NCBI GenBank assembly: GCA_937995275.1
Contig: CALKKN010000142.1
Span: 1-17,003, forward strand
Reading direction: 5' to 3'
DNA from: an uncultured Lysobacterales bacterium
Lineage (GTDB): Bacteria > Pseudomonadota > Gammaproteobacteria > Xanthomonadales > SZUA-36
DNA: 17,003 bases
Below are positions 8,738 to 15,199 of this stretch, in pieces; within the stretch, counting starts at the first letter, position 1, and the number at the start of each line of letters is the position of its first letter. A program made the position numbers and the translations under genes. The notes under the pieces are model-generated. The model was not told the origin of the DNA. It ran no database searches and saw nothing but the letters and a program-made list of their open reading frames with translations.

Positions 8738-9706
8738 TTGGACGTGGCCGGCTCGATTACAGCACGTAATCTCTTCGACGATTTGCGGCAGCGCCTGCGC
8801 CTGCATTGGCTGTACGGCGAGGAACTGGACGGGGGTTATTCGATCTCCCGGGACGACCTGACGGTGCGGCCGGCGGCAGTCGGCTTCCTCAACCTGATCC
8901 ACCCCAACCGGGTCCAGGTCCTGGGACTGGAGGAAATCGGCTACCTGGACAATCTCGAACCGGAAGAGCTGAAGGTCACCATCAGCCGCATGTTCGGCAG
9001 CGCGCCGCTGGCCATCATCGTCGGCGACGGCCTGAAAATGCCGGAGCCCATCTTCAAGGCAGGCAACGGCGGTCTGACGGCCCTGCTGCGCTCCGACCTG
9101 AGGGCGCACGAACTGGTCAACTACCTGCAGTACCACGTGTCCCGCAGCCTGGCCCGCCGCACCACGCTGCACGGCGTGTTCATGGAGGTGTTCACTATCG
9201 GCGTCCTGATCACCGGGAACCCCGGCTGCGGCAAGAGCGAACTCGCGTTGGAACTGCTGAACAGGGGCCACCGCCTGATTGCCGACGACGCGCCCGATTT
9301 CACCCAGATTTCGCCGGAGATCATTGACGGCACCTGCCCCGAGGCCTTGCAGGACTGCCTGGAGGTACGCGGTCTGGGCGTGTTGAACGTACGCCACATG
9401 TTCGGCGATTCGGCCGTCAAACTGAACAAGTTTCTGCGCCTGATCATCCACCTGCGGGTACCGGAGGGCGCGCACCGCAGCGGGTCCGGCGATCGCCTGC
9501 GCGGCGACACCTCCACGCAGACCGTCCTGGACCTGGAAATACCGCGCATCACCCTGCCGGTCATGGCGGGACGCAACCTCGCCGTGATCGCCGAAGCCGC
9601 GGTGCGGGACTTCATGCTGAAGATGAAGGGTTTCGACGCCGCCTCCGAGTTCATTGAACGGCACGCCCGCCTGCTGAACGGCCAGTCCGGGGACCTGAAG
9701 GATTGA
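8738..9706 (+). CDS. hprK: HPr kinase/phosphorylase HprK
   Basis: HprK phosphorylates HPr on Ser46 using ATP or pyrophosphate and reverses the reaction by phosphorolysis. Counting from TTG at 8738 it has 322 residues. The N-terminal domain (1-130) precedes the kinase domain, which has TLHGVFMEVF with the conserved His145, P-loop GNPGCGKSELALELL (160-174), IADDAPDF with Asp183/Asp184, and the family signature EVRGLGVLNVRHMFG (209-223). The start is limited to a few codons: the frame has a stop at 8708, and the choices are TTG 8738 or GTG 8744, neither with a clear Shine-Dalgarno. The stop overlaps the rapZ start (TTGA). The P-loop has Pro where many homologues have Ser or Ala. Its substrate, HPr with Ser46, is encoded 1.25 kb downstream. 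Confidence 0.94.
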   Translation: MDVAGSITARNLFDDLRQRLRLHWLYGEELDGGYSISRDDLTVRPAAVGFLNLIHPNRVQVLGLEEIGYLDNLEPEELKVTISRMFGSAPLAIIVGDGLKMPEPIFKAGNGGLTALLRSDLRAHELVNYLQYHVSRSLARRTTLHGVFMEVFTIGVLITGNPGCGKSELALELLNRGHRLIADDAPDFTQISPEIIDGTCPEALQDCLEVRGLGVLNVRHMFGDSAVKLNKFLRLIIHLRVPEGAHRSGSGDRLRGDTSTQTVLDLEIPRITLPVMAGRNLAVIAEAAVRDFMLKMKGFDAASEFIERHARLLNGQSGDLKD

Positions 9707-10578
9707 GCGCCGCGGCCGAAGACAGGAACCTCGTACTGGTGACCGGCCTGTCCGGGGGCGGCAAGTCGACGGCGCTGCGCGCCCTGGAGGACCTCGGGTT
9801 TTACTGCGTCGACAACCTGCCTGCCGCGCTGCTGCGCGAATTCGGCAATCAGGTCAGCCACGGACCGAGTGACTATGCCCGCGTCGCCCTCGGTATCGAC
9901 GCCCGCTCGCCGGAGAAGGACCTGCTGGAAATCCCCGCTTGGCTGCAGGACCTCAACCGGTTCGGCATCGAGTGCCAGTTGATATTTCTCGAGGCGGACG
10001 GCAAGGTGATCCTGAAGCGGTTCAGCGAGACACGCCGGCGTCATCCGCTCACCCGGGACGAACACTCCCTGCCGCAGGCTATCGAACGCGAGACGGCCTT
10101 GCTGGCGCCCCTCAAGGAACGTGCGGACTGGGTCATCGACACGTCGGAAACCAACATTCACCAGCTGCGGCGCCAGGTCTGGAAGTGCATCGGCGCCGAC
10201 AACGAATCGATGACCATCGTGCTGGAATCCTTCGCATTCAAACGAGGCGTCCCTCAGGATGTCGATTTCATTTTCGACGCCCGCATCCTGCCCAACCCGC
10301 ACTGGGTGGACAACCTGCGGGACTTCAGCGGCCTCGACGAACCGGTACGCGCGTGGCTGGAGCGCGACGAATCGGTCGAGCGCATGATCGCCGACGTCCT
10401 CGGTTTCCTGAAAACCTGGCTGCCCGAATTCCGCCACAGTCAGCGCAGCTACGTGACCGTCGGCATCGGCTGCACCGGCGGGCGCCACCGGTCCGTCTAC
10501 CTGGTCGACCGCCTCGCGCAGGGCCTCGGCGAGGACTTCGGTGACGTTCTGATCCACCACCGTGAGTTACAGTCATGA
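9703..10578 (+). CDS. rapZ: RNase adapter / nucleotide-binding protein RapZ (YvcJ family)
   Basis: In E. coli RapZ binds glucosamine-6-phosphate and guides RNase E to the sRNA GlmZ, thereby setting GlmS levels; in other bacteria its role is less clear. The 291-residue protein has P-loop GLSGGGKS (15-22), the conserved ALEDLGFYCVDNLP that follows, SETRRRHPL, VDFIFDARILPNPHW, and the C-terminal GCTGGRHRSVYLVDRLA (256-272). The start is a TTG overlapping the hprK stop by 3 nt, with no better alternative before the P-loop. The C-terminus ends in HHRELQS and lacks the Lys/Arg cluster that E. coli RapZ uses for RNA binding. Its stop overlaps the next gene by 4 nt. Identity is clear, but transferring the GlmZ function here would be unsafe. 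Confidence 0.95.
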   Translation: MSAAAEDRNLVLVTGLSGGGKSTALRALEDLGFYCVDNLPAALLREFGNQVSHGPSDYARVALGIDARSPEKDLLEIPAWLQDLNRFGIECQLIFLEADGKVILKRFSETRRRHPLTRDEHSLPQAIERETALLAPLKERADWVIDTSETNIHQLRRQVWKCIGADNESMTIVLESFAFKRGVPQDVDFIFDARILPNPHWVDNLRDFSGLDEPVRAWLERDESVERMIADVLGFLKTWLPEFRHSQRSYVTVGIGCTGGRHRSVYLVDRLAQGLGEDFGDVLIHHRELQS

Positions 10579-10964
10579 GTGTCGGCGTCGTCATCGTCAC
10601 CCACGGCTCGATCGGCGCCTCGTTGCTCCAGGCCGCCGAATTCATCGCCGGCGAATCGATGTCCGAGTTCCTGTTCGTTCCGCTTCACCAGTCCGGCAAC
10701 AGCCCGACAGGCTCGCCGGAGGTGTCGGCAGCCCTGCAGGAGGCCGACAGCGGCGACGGGGTCCTCGTCCTGACCGACCTGCTCGGCGCCAGCCCGTCGA
10801 ACCTGGTGGCGGACCTGCTCTCGGCGCACGGCGCCGTCATGGTCACCGGTATCAACCTGGCCATGCTGCTGAGCGTCTGGAATTACCGCGATCGACCGCT
10901 CGGCCTGGTGGCTCGCAAGGCGGTCGACAGCGGTCGTCGCGGCGTCAAGATTTTCCAGTCGTGA
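10575..10964 (+). CDS. Mannose-family PTS EIIA component (EIIA-Man type)
   Basis: This is a single-domain EIIA of the mannose/sorbose family, 129 residues, the right size for the isolated domain. The start MSVGVVIVTHGSIG carries the phosphorylated His10. LVLTDLLGASPSNL is the second conserved segment around the active site, and GINLAMLL follows. No EIIB, EIIC or EIID component accompanies it, so it most likely has a regulatory role fed by HPr rather than a role in sugar uptake; that is inference from the missing partners in this window. Translation is coupled on both sides: its ATG overlaps the rapZ stop (ATGA) and its TGA overlaps the HPr start (GTGA). Confidence 0.92.
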   Translation: MSVGVVIVTHGSIGASLLQAAEFIAGESMSEFLFVPLHQSGNSPTGSPEVSAALQEADSGDGVLVLTDLLGASPSNLVADLLSAHGAVMVTGINLAMLLSVWNYRDRPLGLVARKAVDSGRRGVKIFQS

Positions 10965-11230
10965 TCGCCACGTCGGCAATCATCGCCAACAAGCTGGGGC
11001 TGCACGCCCGCGCCGCCTCGCGGCTCGTCAGCTGCGCCTCCGGATTCGCCTCGGAGATCCGGCTCGTGAAGGGCACGCGGTCGGTGAACGGGAAGTCCAT
11101 CATGGGCGTGCTGACACTGGCGGCGTCCCGCGGTACCGAGCTGGTGATCGAAGCGGAAGGCGCGGACGAAGCGTTGGCGCTCGAGGCCGTTACGGGCCTG
11201 ATCGCCGAGCGGTTCGGTGAAGAGGAATAG
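10961..11230 (+). CDS. ptsH: Phosphocarrier protein HPr
   Basis: HPr relays phosphate from EI to EIIA domains. From the GTG at 10961 the product has 89 residues. Both regulatory sites are present: His15 in KLGLHARAASRL, phosphorylated by EI, and Ser46 in NGKSIMGVLTLA, the HprK target. This makes it HPr-like rather than a plain enterobacterial NPr. The frame is open far upstream, but the GTG overlapping the EIIA stop gives the standard HPr N-terminus, so the upstream part is a shadow of EIIA and rapZ. The C-terminus is acidic (RFGEEE). ptsI begins 9 nt after its stop. Confidence 0.95.
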   Translation: MIATSAIIANKLGLHARAASRLVSCASGFASEIRLVKGTRSVNGKSIMGVLTLAASRGTELVIEAEGADEALALEAVTGLIAERFGEEE

Positions 11231-11239
11231 GCCGCGGCC

Positions 11240-12994
11240 ATGACGCTGGCGCTGACCGGACAACCCGTAGCCCGAGGCATTGCGATTGCCCGCTGCCACC
11301 TGGCCGAACACAACGAACTGGACATCGTCGAGTACCGCATCGGGCCGGACGAGGTGGACAACGAACTCCGTCGTTTCCGCAGCGCCATCGTAGCGGCCCG
11401 CGAGCAACTGGAGGATCTCGCGGCGCGGGTCACTGAAAACGTCGGCGCGGCGGCCGGCGAGGTCATCCACACGCACGTCGTGATGCTGGGCGATTCGCGG
11501 CTGCGCGACAGCACCGAGAACCACATTCGCGGCGAGCTGTGCAACGCCGAATGGGCCCTGCAAATCCAGTTGGAGCGGGTGCTCGCCGAGTTTAGGAGTA
11601 TCGACGACGATTACATCCGCTCGCGGGGCGAGGACATCACCCAGGTCGTCCGCCTGGTTCAGAACAAGCTCAACGAGGAAGTGGCCGACAAGCCGTTCGA
11701 GAACATGCCGGACCGCCTCGCCGAGACGCTTGTCATCGCGGCCGAGCTCACGCCCGCCGAACTCGCCATCCTGCATGAACGCGGCGTGGCCGGCATCGTG
11801 ACCGAACACGGCGGCCCGACCAGCCATGCCGGCATCCTGGCCAACAGTCTCGGCATCCCGGCGGTGATGGGCGTGCGCCGGGCGCAGAGTCTTCTGCAGG
11901 AGGGTGAGACGCTGGTGCTGGACGGGGGCCTCGGCGTGGTCTACGCGGACCCGGACGAGGCCATCCGCAGCCACTACCAGCAGGTCCAGAGCGACACCCG
12001 GCGATTCAAGAATTCACTGGAGGCCATCCGCGAGCTGCCGGCCGTCAGCCTGGACGGCCAGCTTGTCAGTCTGCAAGCCAATGCCGAGCGGGCGGCCGAA
12101 CTGCAACTGGCCCGGGACGAAGGCGCCAGCGGTATCGGGTTGTATCGGACCGAATTCCTGTACCTGCAGGGCGCGCCGCCGGACGAGGAATCGCAGCTGG
12201 CGGAGTTCGCCGGCGCCATCGACCTGCTGGGCGGCTTGCCGCTGACGATTCGCACGCTCGACATGGGCGCCGACAAGCCGGGCGCCACGTTCGACGTGAC
12301 CCAGCTGCGGCGCGCCGCCAACCCCGCCCTGGGACTGCGGGCCATTCGCCTGTGCCTGCGCGATACCGACCTGTTCAAGGCCCAGCTGCGGGCCATCCTG
12401 CGCGCCAGCGCGCTGGGGCCGGTTCGCTGCCTGATCCCGATGCTCACCAGCGTCCATGAAATCCGCATGGTCCACATGCTGCTGGACGAGGCCCGGGAGG
12501 AATTGGCGGACCGGGGCATCGACTTCGACCCGGCCATGCAGGTAGGCGGCATGATCGAGGTACCGGCCGCGGCCATGTCCATCGCCGATCTCGGCCACTA
12601 CCTGGACTTCATCTCGGTCGGCACGAACGACCTGCTCCAATACACCCTGGCGGCCGACCGCGTCGACGAACAGGTCGCGCATCTGTACGACTTCCAGCAT
12701 CCGGGCGTCGTGCGCCTTTTGCGATTCATCTTCCGGGAGGCGGAGGCGCTGCGCATTCCGGCGACGGTCTGCGGCGAAGTGGCCGGTGACCGGCGCTACA
12801 CCCGGCTGCTGCTGGCGTTGGGTCTGAAGGAGTTCAGCATGCATCCGGGCCGCCTGCTGGAGGTCAAGCAGGTCGTGCGGGAAACCGACATACCCCAGGC
12901 CAAGGCCGCGCTTTCGCACTGGCTCAATACACCGGCGGGCCCCGCTGCTCCCCCGCTGCTGCATTTGATCGACGAATCTCAGCACGGCAACTGA
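11240..12994 (+). CDS. ptsI: Phosphoenolpyruvate-protein phosphotransferase, Enzyme I
   Basis: Enzyme I takes phosphate from PEP onto a histidine and passes it to HPr. At 584 residues it is the classical form with no N-terminal GAF domain, which separates it from PtsP (EI-Ntr). The HPr-binding N-terminal domain precedes the swivelling domain with phospho-His196 in GGPTSHAGILANSLGIP. In the PEP-binding barrel I see GLYRTEFLYL, TLDMGADKP, the signature SVGTNDLLQYTLAADR, and catalytic Cys511 in TVCGEVAGD. The ATG at 11240 has AAGAGGAA a little upstream in the HPr 3' end. It probably serves both EIIA proteins of the cluster through the single HPr. A TATAAT box after its stop suggests that the next gene can be transcribed separately. 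Confidence 0.97.
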   Translation: MTLALTGQPVARGIAIARCHLAEHNELDIVEYRIGPDEVDNELRRFRSAIVAAREQLEDLAARVTENVGAAAGEVIHTHVVMLGDSRLRDSTENHIRGELCNAEWALQIQLERVLAEFRSIDDDYIRSRGEDITQVVRLVQNKLNEEVADKPFENMPDRLAETLVIAAELTPAELAILHERGVAGIVTEHGGPTSHAGILANSLGIPAVMGVRRAQSLLQEGETLVLDGGLGVVYADPDEAIRSHYQQVQSDTRRFKNSLEAIRELPAVSLDGQLVSLQANAERAAELQLARDEGASGIGLYRTEFLYLQGAPPDEESQLAEFAGAIDLLGGLPLTIRTLDMGADKPGATFDVTQLRRAANPALGLRAIRLCLRDTDLFKAQLRAILRASALGPVRCLIPMLTSVHEIRMVHMLLDEAREELADRGIDFDPAMQVGGMIEVPAAAMSIADLGHYLDFISVGTNDLLQYTLAADRVDEQVAHLYDFQHPGVVRLLRFIFREAEALRIPATVCGEVAGDRRYTRLLLALGLKEFSMHPGRLLEVKQVVRETDIPQAKAALSHWLNTPAGPAAPPLLHLIDESQHGN

Positions 12995-13044
12995 TCCACC
13001 CCCTGCCCCGGCCCGGCATACTCCGCCGGCAATCGAAATTCCCT

Positions 13045-13050
13045 TATAAT
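13045..13050 (+). promoter_or_regulatory. Perfect -10 box (TATAAT) upstream of mgtE
   Basis: TATAAT at 13045-13050 stands out in this GC-rich DNA and would place a transcription start near 13057. The position where a -35 box should be (about 13022-13027, TCCGCC) does not match consensus, so the promoter may be weak or activator-dependent. No extended -10 TG is present. Confidence 0.5.
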
Positions 13051-13056
13051 GCGCAC

Positions 13057-13127
13057 GGTCCGGCCGCGAGCCGGAATGCCGCCGGGCTTCCGTAAAGCTC
13101 CGGCCGGCCTGGCCCAGGGAGTGTCCA
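13057..13127 (+). promoter_or_regulatory. Structured 5' leader of mgtE: two hairpins
   Basis: If transcription starts near 13057 the leader is about 70 nt. It contains two strong stems in tandem. Hairpin 1 is TCCGGC-CGCGA-GCCGGA (13059-13075, 6 perfect bp, 5-nt loop). Hairpin 2 pairs 13081-13089 with 13095-13104, nine bp interrupted by one bulged T at 13099, loop CCGTA. A GC-rich GGCCGGCCTGGCC stretch (13102-13114) follows and could pair with hairpin 2 or the ribosome-binding site AGGGAG at 13116-13121. I do not recognise a known riboswitch; it is far too short for an M-box. A cation-sensing leader would fit the gene, but that is inference. Confidence 0.35.
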
Positions 13128-14492
13128 ATGGCGGAAACCAGACAACAAGAGACACCTGCACGCCAACTCGACCGCCTGTCCGAGGCGCTGGTTTCCGGCA
13201 CCCAGCACCAGGTTCGCCACCTGCTGAAGAACCTGACGGCGGCCGAGATCGGCGACCTGCTGGAGTCGCTCCCGCCGGCCAAGCGCCTCGCCGTCTGGGA
13301 AATGACGGACCCGGAGATCGACGGCGACGTGCTGGTCGAAGTCAACGACGAGGTCCGCGCCAGCCTGATTCGCGACACGGCGCCCGAGGACCTGGTCGCG
13401 GCGGTCGACGACCTCGACCTGGACGACCTGGCCGACATTTTCGACGACCTGCCCGACACGGTCATCAGCGAAGTTCTGCGCAGCCTCGACCGGCAGGACC
13501 GCGAACGGCTGGAGTACGTCCTGTCCTACCCGGAGGATTCGGCGGGCGGCCTGATGGACCCGGACGTCCTGACCATCCGGCCGGATGTGAGCCTCGACGT
13601 GGTGCTGCGCTACCTGCGCCTGCGTGGCGAATTGCCGGAGGTATTCGATCTGCTCTTCGTCGTCGACCGTCAAGGCCATTATTTGGGCAGCCTCAGGCTC
13701 GCCGACCTCCTGACCGGGGACCCGTCCAGCCAGGTGACCGACCTGATGGACACCTCGCTCAAGCCGATACCGGTCGACATGCACGACAGCCAGGTCGCGA
13801 TGGAATTCGAGCGCCACGACCTGGTCTCGGCCCCGGTCACCGATTCCGGGAATGTGCTGCTCGGCCGGATCACCGTCGACGACGTGGTCGACGTGATCCG
13901 CGAGGATGCCGAGCACTCGGTGCTGACGATGGTCGGACTCGACGAGGAAGACGACATGTTCGCCCCGGTCGTGCAGTCGGCGCGCCGCCGCTGGATCTGG
14001 CTGGGGGTCAACCTGGTCACCGCGCTGCTGGCCGCCTTGGTGCTGTACGCCTTCGAACCGACCCTGGACCAACTGGTCGCCACCGCGGTGCTGTTCCCGA
14101 TCGTCATGAGCATGGGCGGCATTGCCGGAACCCAGACGCTGACCCTGATGGTCCGGGGCATGGCCACCGGCCAGGTGAGCGCGCGCAACACCACGGCCCT
14201 GCTGCGCAAGGAACTGCTGGTGGGGCTGCTCAACGGCGTCGTCTTTTCGATCATCGTTGCCACGATCGCCATACTCTGGTACGACGACCTGCCGCTGGGC
14301 CTGGTCATGGCGGCGGCCATTTTGCTGAATCTGCTCGCGGGCGCGCTGGCGGGCGCCCTGGTGCCCGTGGTGCTGCGGCGCATGTCGATCGATCCCGCCC
14401 TCGCCGGCGGCGTCGTCCTGACCACGGTGACCGACGTGATCGGCATCATCGCCTTCATCGGCCTGGCGACCTTCCTGCTGCTCGGCCGCTAA
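13128..14492 (+). CDS. mgtE: Magnesium transporter MgtE
   Basis: MgtE is a homodimeric inner-membrane Mg2+ channel gated by cytosolic Mg2+. The 454-residue protein has the full layout: an N-terminal helical domain (about 1-135) rich in Asp/Glu and LLESLPP-type repeats, a CBS pair (about 140-262), a plug helix (about 262-285) and a five-helix pore domain (about 288-453). Pore landmarks are PIVMSMGGIAGTQ (324-336) and TTVTDVIGIIAF (432-443), where Asp436 corresponds to the selectivity Asp of the Thermus protein. The ATG has AGGGAG 6 nt upstream. It lies 133 nt after ptsI with its own -10 box. Its stop faces the tsaB stop with only 17 nt between them. Confidence 0.96.
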   Translation: MAETRQQETPARQLDRLSEALVSGTQHQVRHLLKNLTAAEIGDLLESLPPAKRLAVWEMTDPEIDGDVLVEVNDEVRASLIRDTAPEDLVAAVDDLDLDDLADIFDDLPDTVISEVLRSLDRQDRERLEYVLSYPEDSAGGLMDPDVLTIRPDVSLDVVLRYLRLRGELPEVFDLLFVVDRQGHYLGSLRLADLLTGDPSSQVTDLMDTSLKPIPVDMHDSQVAMEFERHDLVSAPVTDSGNVLLGRITVDDVVDVIREDAEHSVLTMVGLDEEDDMFAPVVQSARRRWIWLGVNLVTALLAALVLYAFEPTLDQLVATAVLFPIVMSMGGIAGTQTLTLMVRGMATGQVSARNTTALLRKELLVGLLNGVVFSIIVATIAILWYDDLPLGLVMAAAILLNLLAGALAGALVPVVLRRMSIDPALAGGVVLTTVTDVIGIIAFIGLATFLLLGR

Positions 14493-14495
14493 AGG

Positions 14496-14515
14496 GGAAT
14501 CAGCTGGAATCAGCT
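14496..14515. repeat. Perfect 10-bp tandem repeat at the mgtE/tsaB convergence
   Basis: GGAATCAGCT occurs twice in direct succession (14496-14505 and 14506-14515), spanning the tsaB stop codon (14510-14512). The second copy plus three bases can form a small GGAA-TCAGC-TTCC hairpin. It looks like a recent slippage duplication in the short space between convergent genes. No intrinsic terminator with a T-run is visible here. Confidence 0.6.
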
Positions 14516-15199
14516 TCCGCCGGGCTTGTCCGCGACCTTGTTCCTGACATAGACGGGCTGCGCCCGGGCCGCCGAAAGCGGCTCATTCTCCTGCAGCCAG
14601 CCCAGCGCCAGCCTCGCGACAATCGCCGCGTGGGGCAGCAGCTCCGGGAAACAGGCGACGGCCGCCTGGCCCGCCGCATGCAGCTCGTCGAAGCAGGCAA
14701 AGCCGTTGCCGGCCGCTATGTACGGCGGGTCCATGGCATCCAGGATCGCCTCCGGTGGGCCGACGCGTTCCTCGCCGGCGGGTTTCACCAGGCCGTCACG
14801 GCCCACCACGAACGCGGCGCTGAACACCTCCTGCATACGGGCGTCCACCGCCACCTGGATGCGATCCGACCCGCCCCCGGCCCGTTCCGCGGCCATCTGC
14901 GCCACCGCCGCCAGCGACGACACGGGCACGACCGGCAATCCGGCCGCCCAGGCGAGCCCCTGCACCACCCCGATGCCGATCCTGAGGCTGGTGAAACTGC
15001 CCGGACCCCGGCCGAACGCAATGGCGTCGAGCGAAGACAGCGAGACGCCGCCTTCGGCCAGCAGGCCGCGAATCGCCGGCAACAGCAGTTCGGCGTGACG
15101 CAGGGGCGCATGCTCGTGGCGCTCCCGCACGTCGTCACCCAGGCGCAGCGCGACCGAACAGGCCTCGGAAGACGTGTCGACGGCCAGCAGGCTAGTCAC
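14510..15199 (-). CDS. tsaB: tRNA threonylcarbamoyladenosine biosynthesis protein TsaB
   Basis: TsaB is the scaffold partner of TsaD in making the universal t6A37 modification of ANN-reading tRNAs. It has an ASKHA fold but no catalysis of its own. The 229-residue product shows LLAVDTSSEACSVAL at the N-terminus, LRHAELLLPAI, the hallmark GRGPGSFTSLRIG (63-75), VVPVSSLAA and DARMQEVFSA. It starts at GTG 15199 with GGAG about 9 nt upstream. It overlaps the end of the helicase gene by 8 nt, so both are probably translated from one message. The pairing with yoaA is the same as in E. coli. The C-terminus (DKPGGS) is next to a 10-bp tandem duplication. Confidence 0.95.
   Translation of the reverse strand: MTSLLAVDTSSEACSVALRLGDDVRERHEHAPLRHAELLLPAIRGLLAEGGVSLSSLDAIAFGRGPGSFTSLRIGIGVVQGLAWAAGLPVVPVSSLAAVAQMAAERAGGGSDRIQVAVDARMQEVFSAAFVVGRDGLVKPAGEERVGPPEAILDAMDPPYIAAGNGFACFDELHAAGQAAVACFPELLPHAAIVARLALGWLQENEPLSAARAQPVYVRNKVADKPGGS

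Noticed and set aside
8234..10560. Two long minus-strand frames opposite ptsN, hprK and rapZ
   Set aside because: These are antisense shadows of well-supported genes with Gln/Val/Ala/Asp-rich translations and no family match that I recognise.
10562..10960. Upstream extension of the HPr frame
   Set aside because: It is an alternative-frame reading of the EIIA-Man gene. The GTG overlapping the EIIA stop gives a standard HPr with His at 15 and Ser at 46.
13013..13029. Hairpin after ptsI (CCGGC-atactcc-GCCGG) as a terminator
   Set aside because: It has a short stem and no T-run. It may be chance in GC-rich DNA.
12014..13465. 483-codon minus-strand frame opposite ptsI and the mgtE start
   Set aside because: It crosses the mgtE promoter and leader and has no protein-like features; a shadow.
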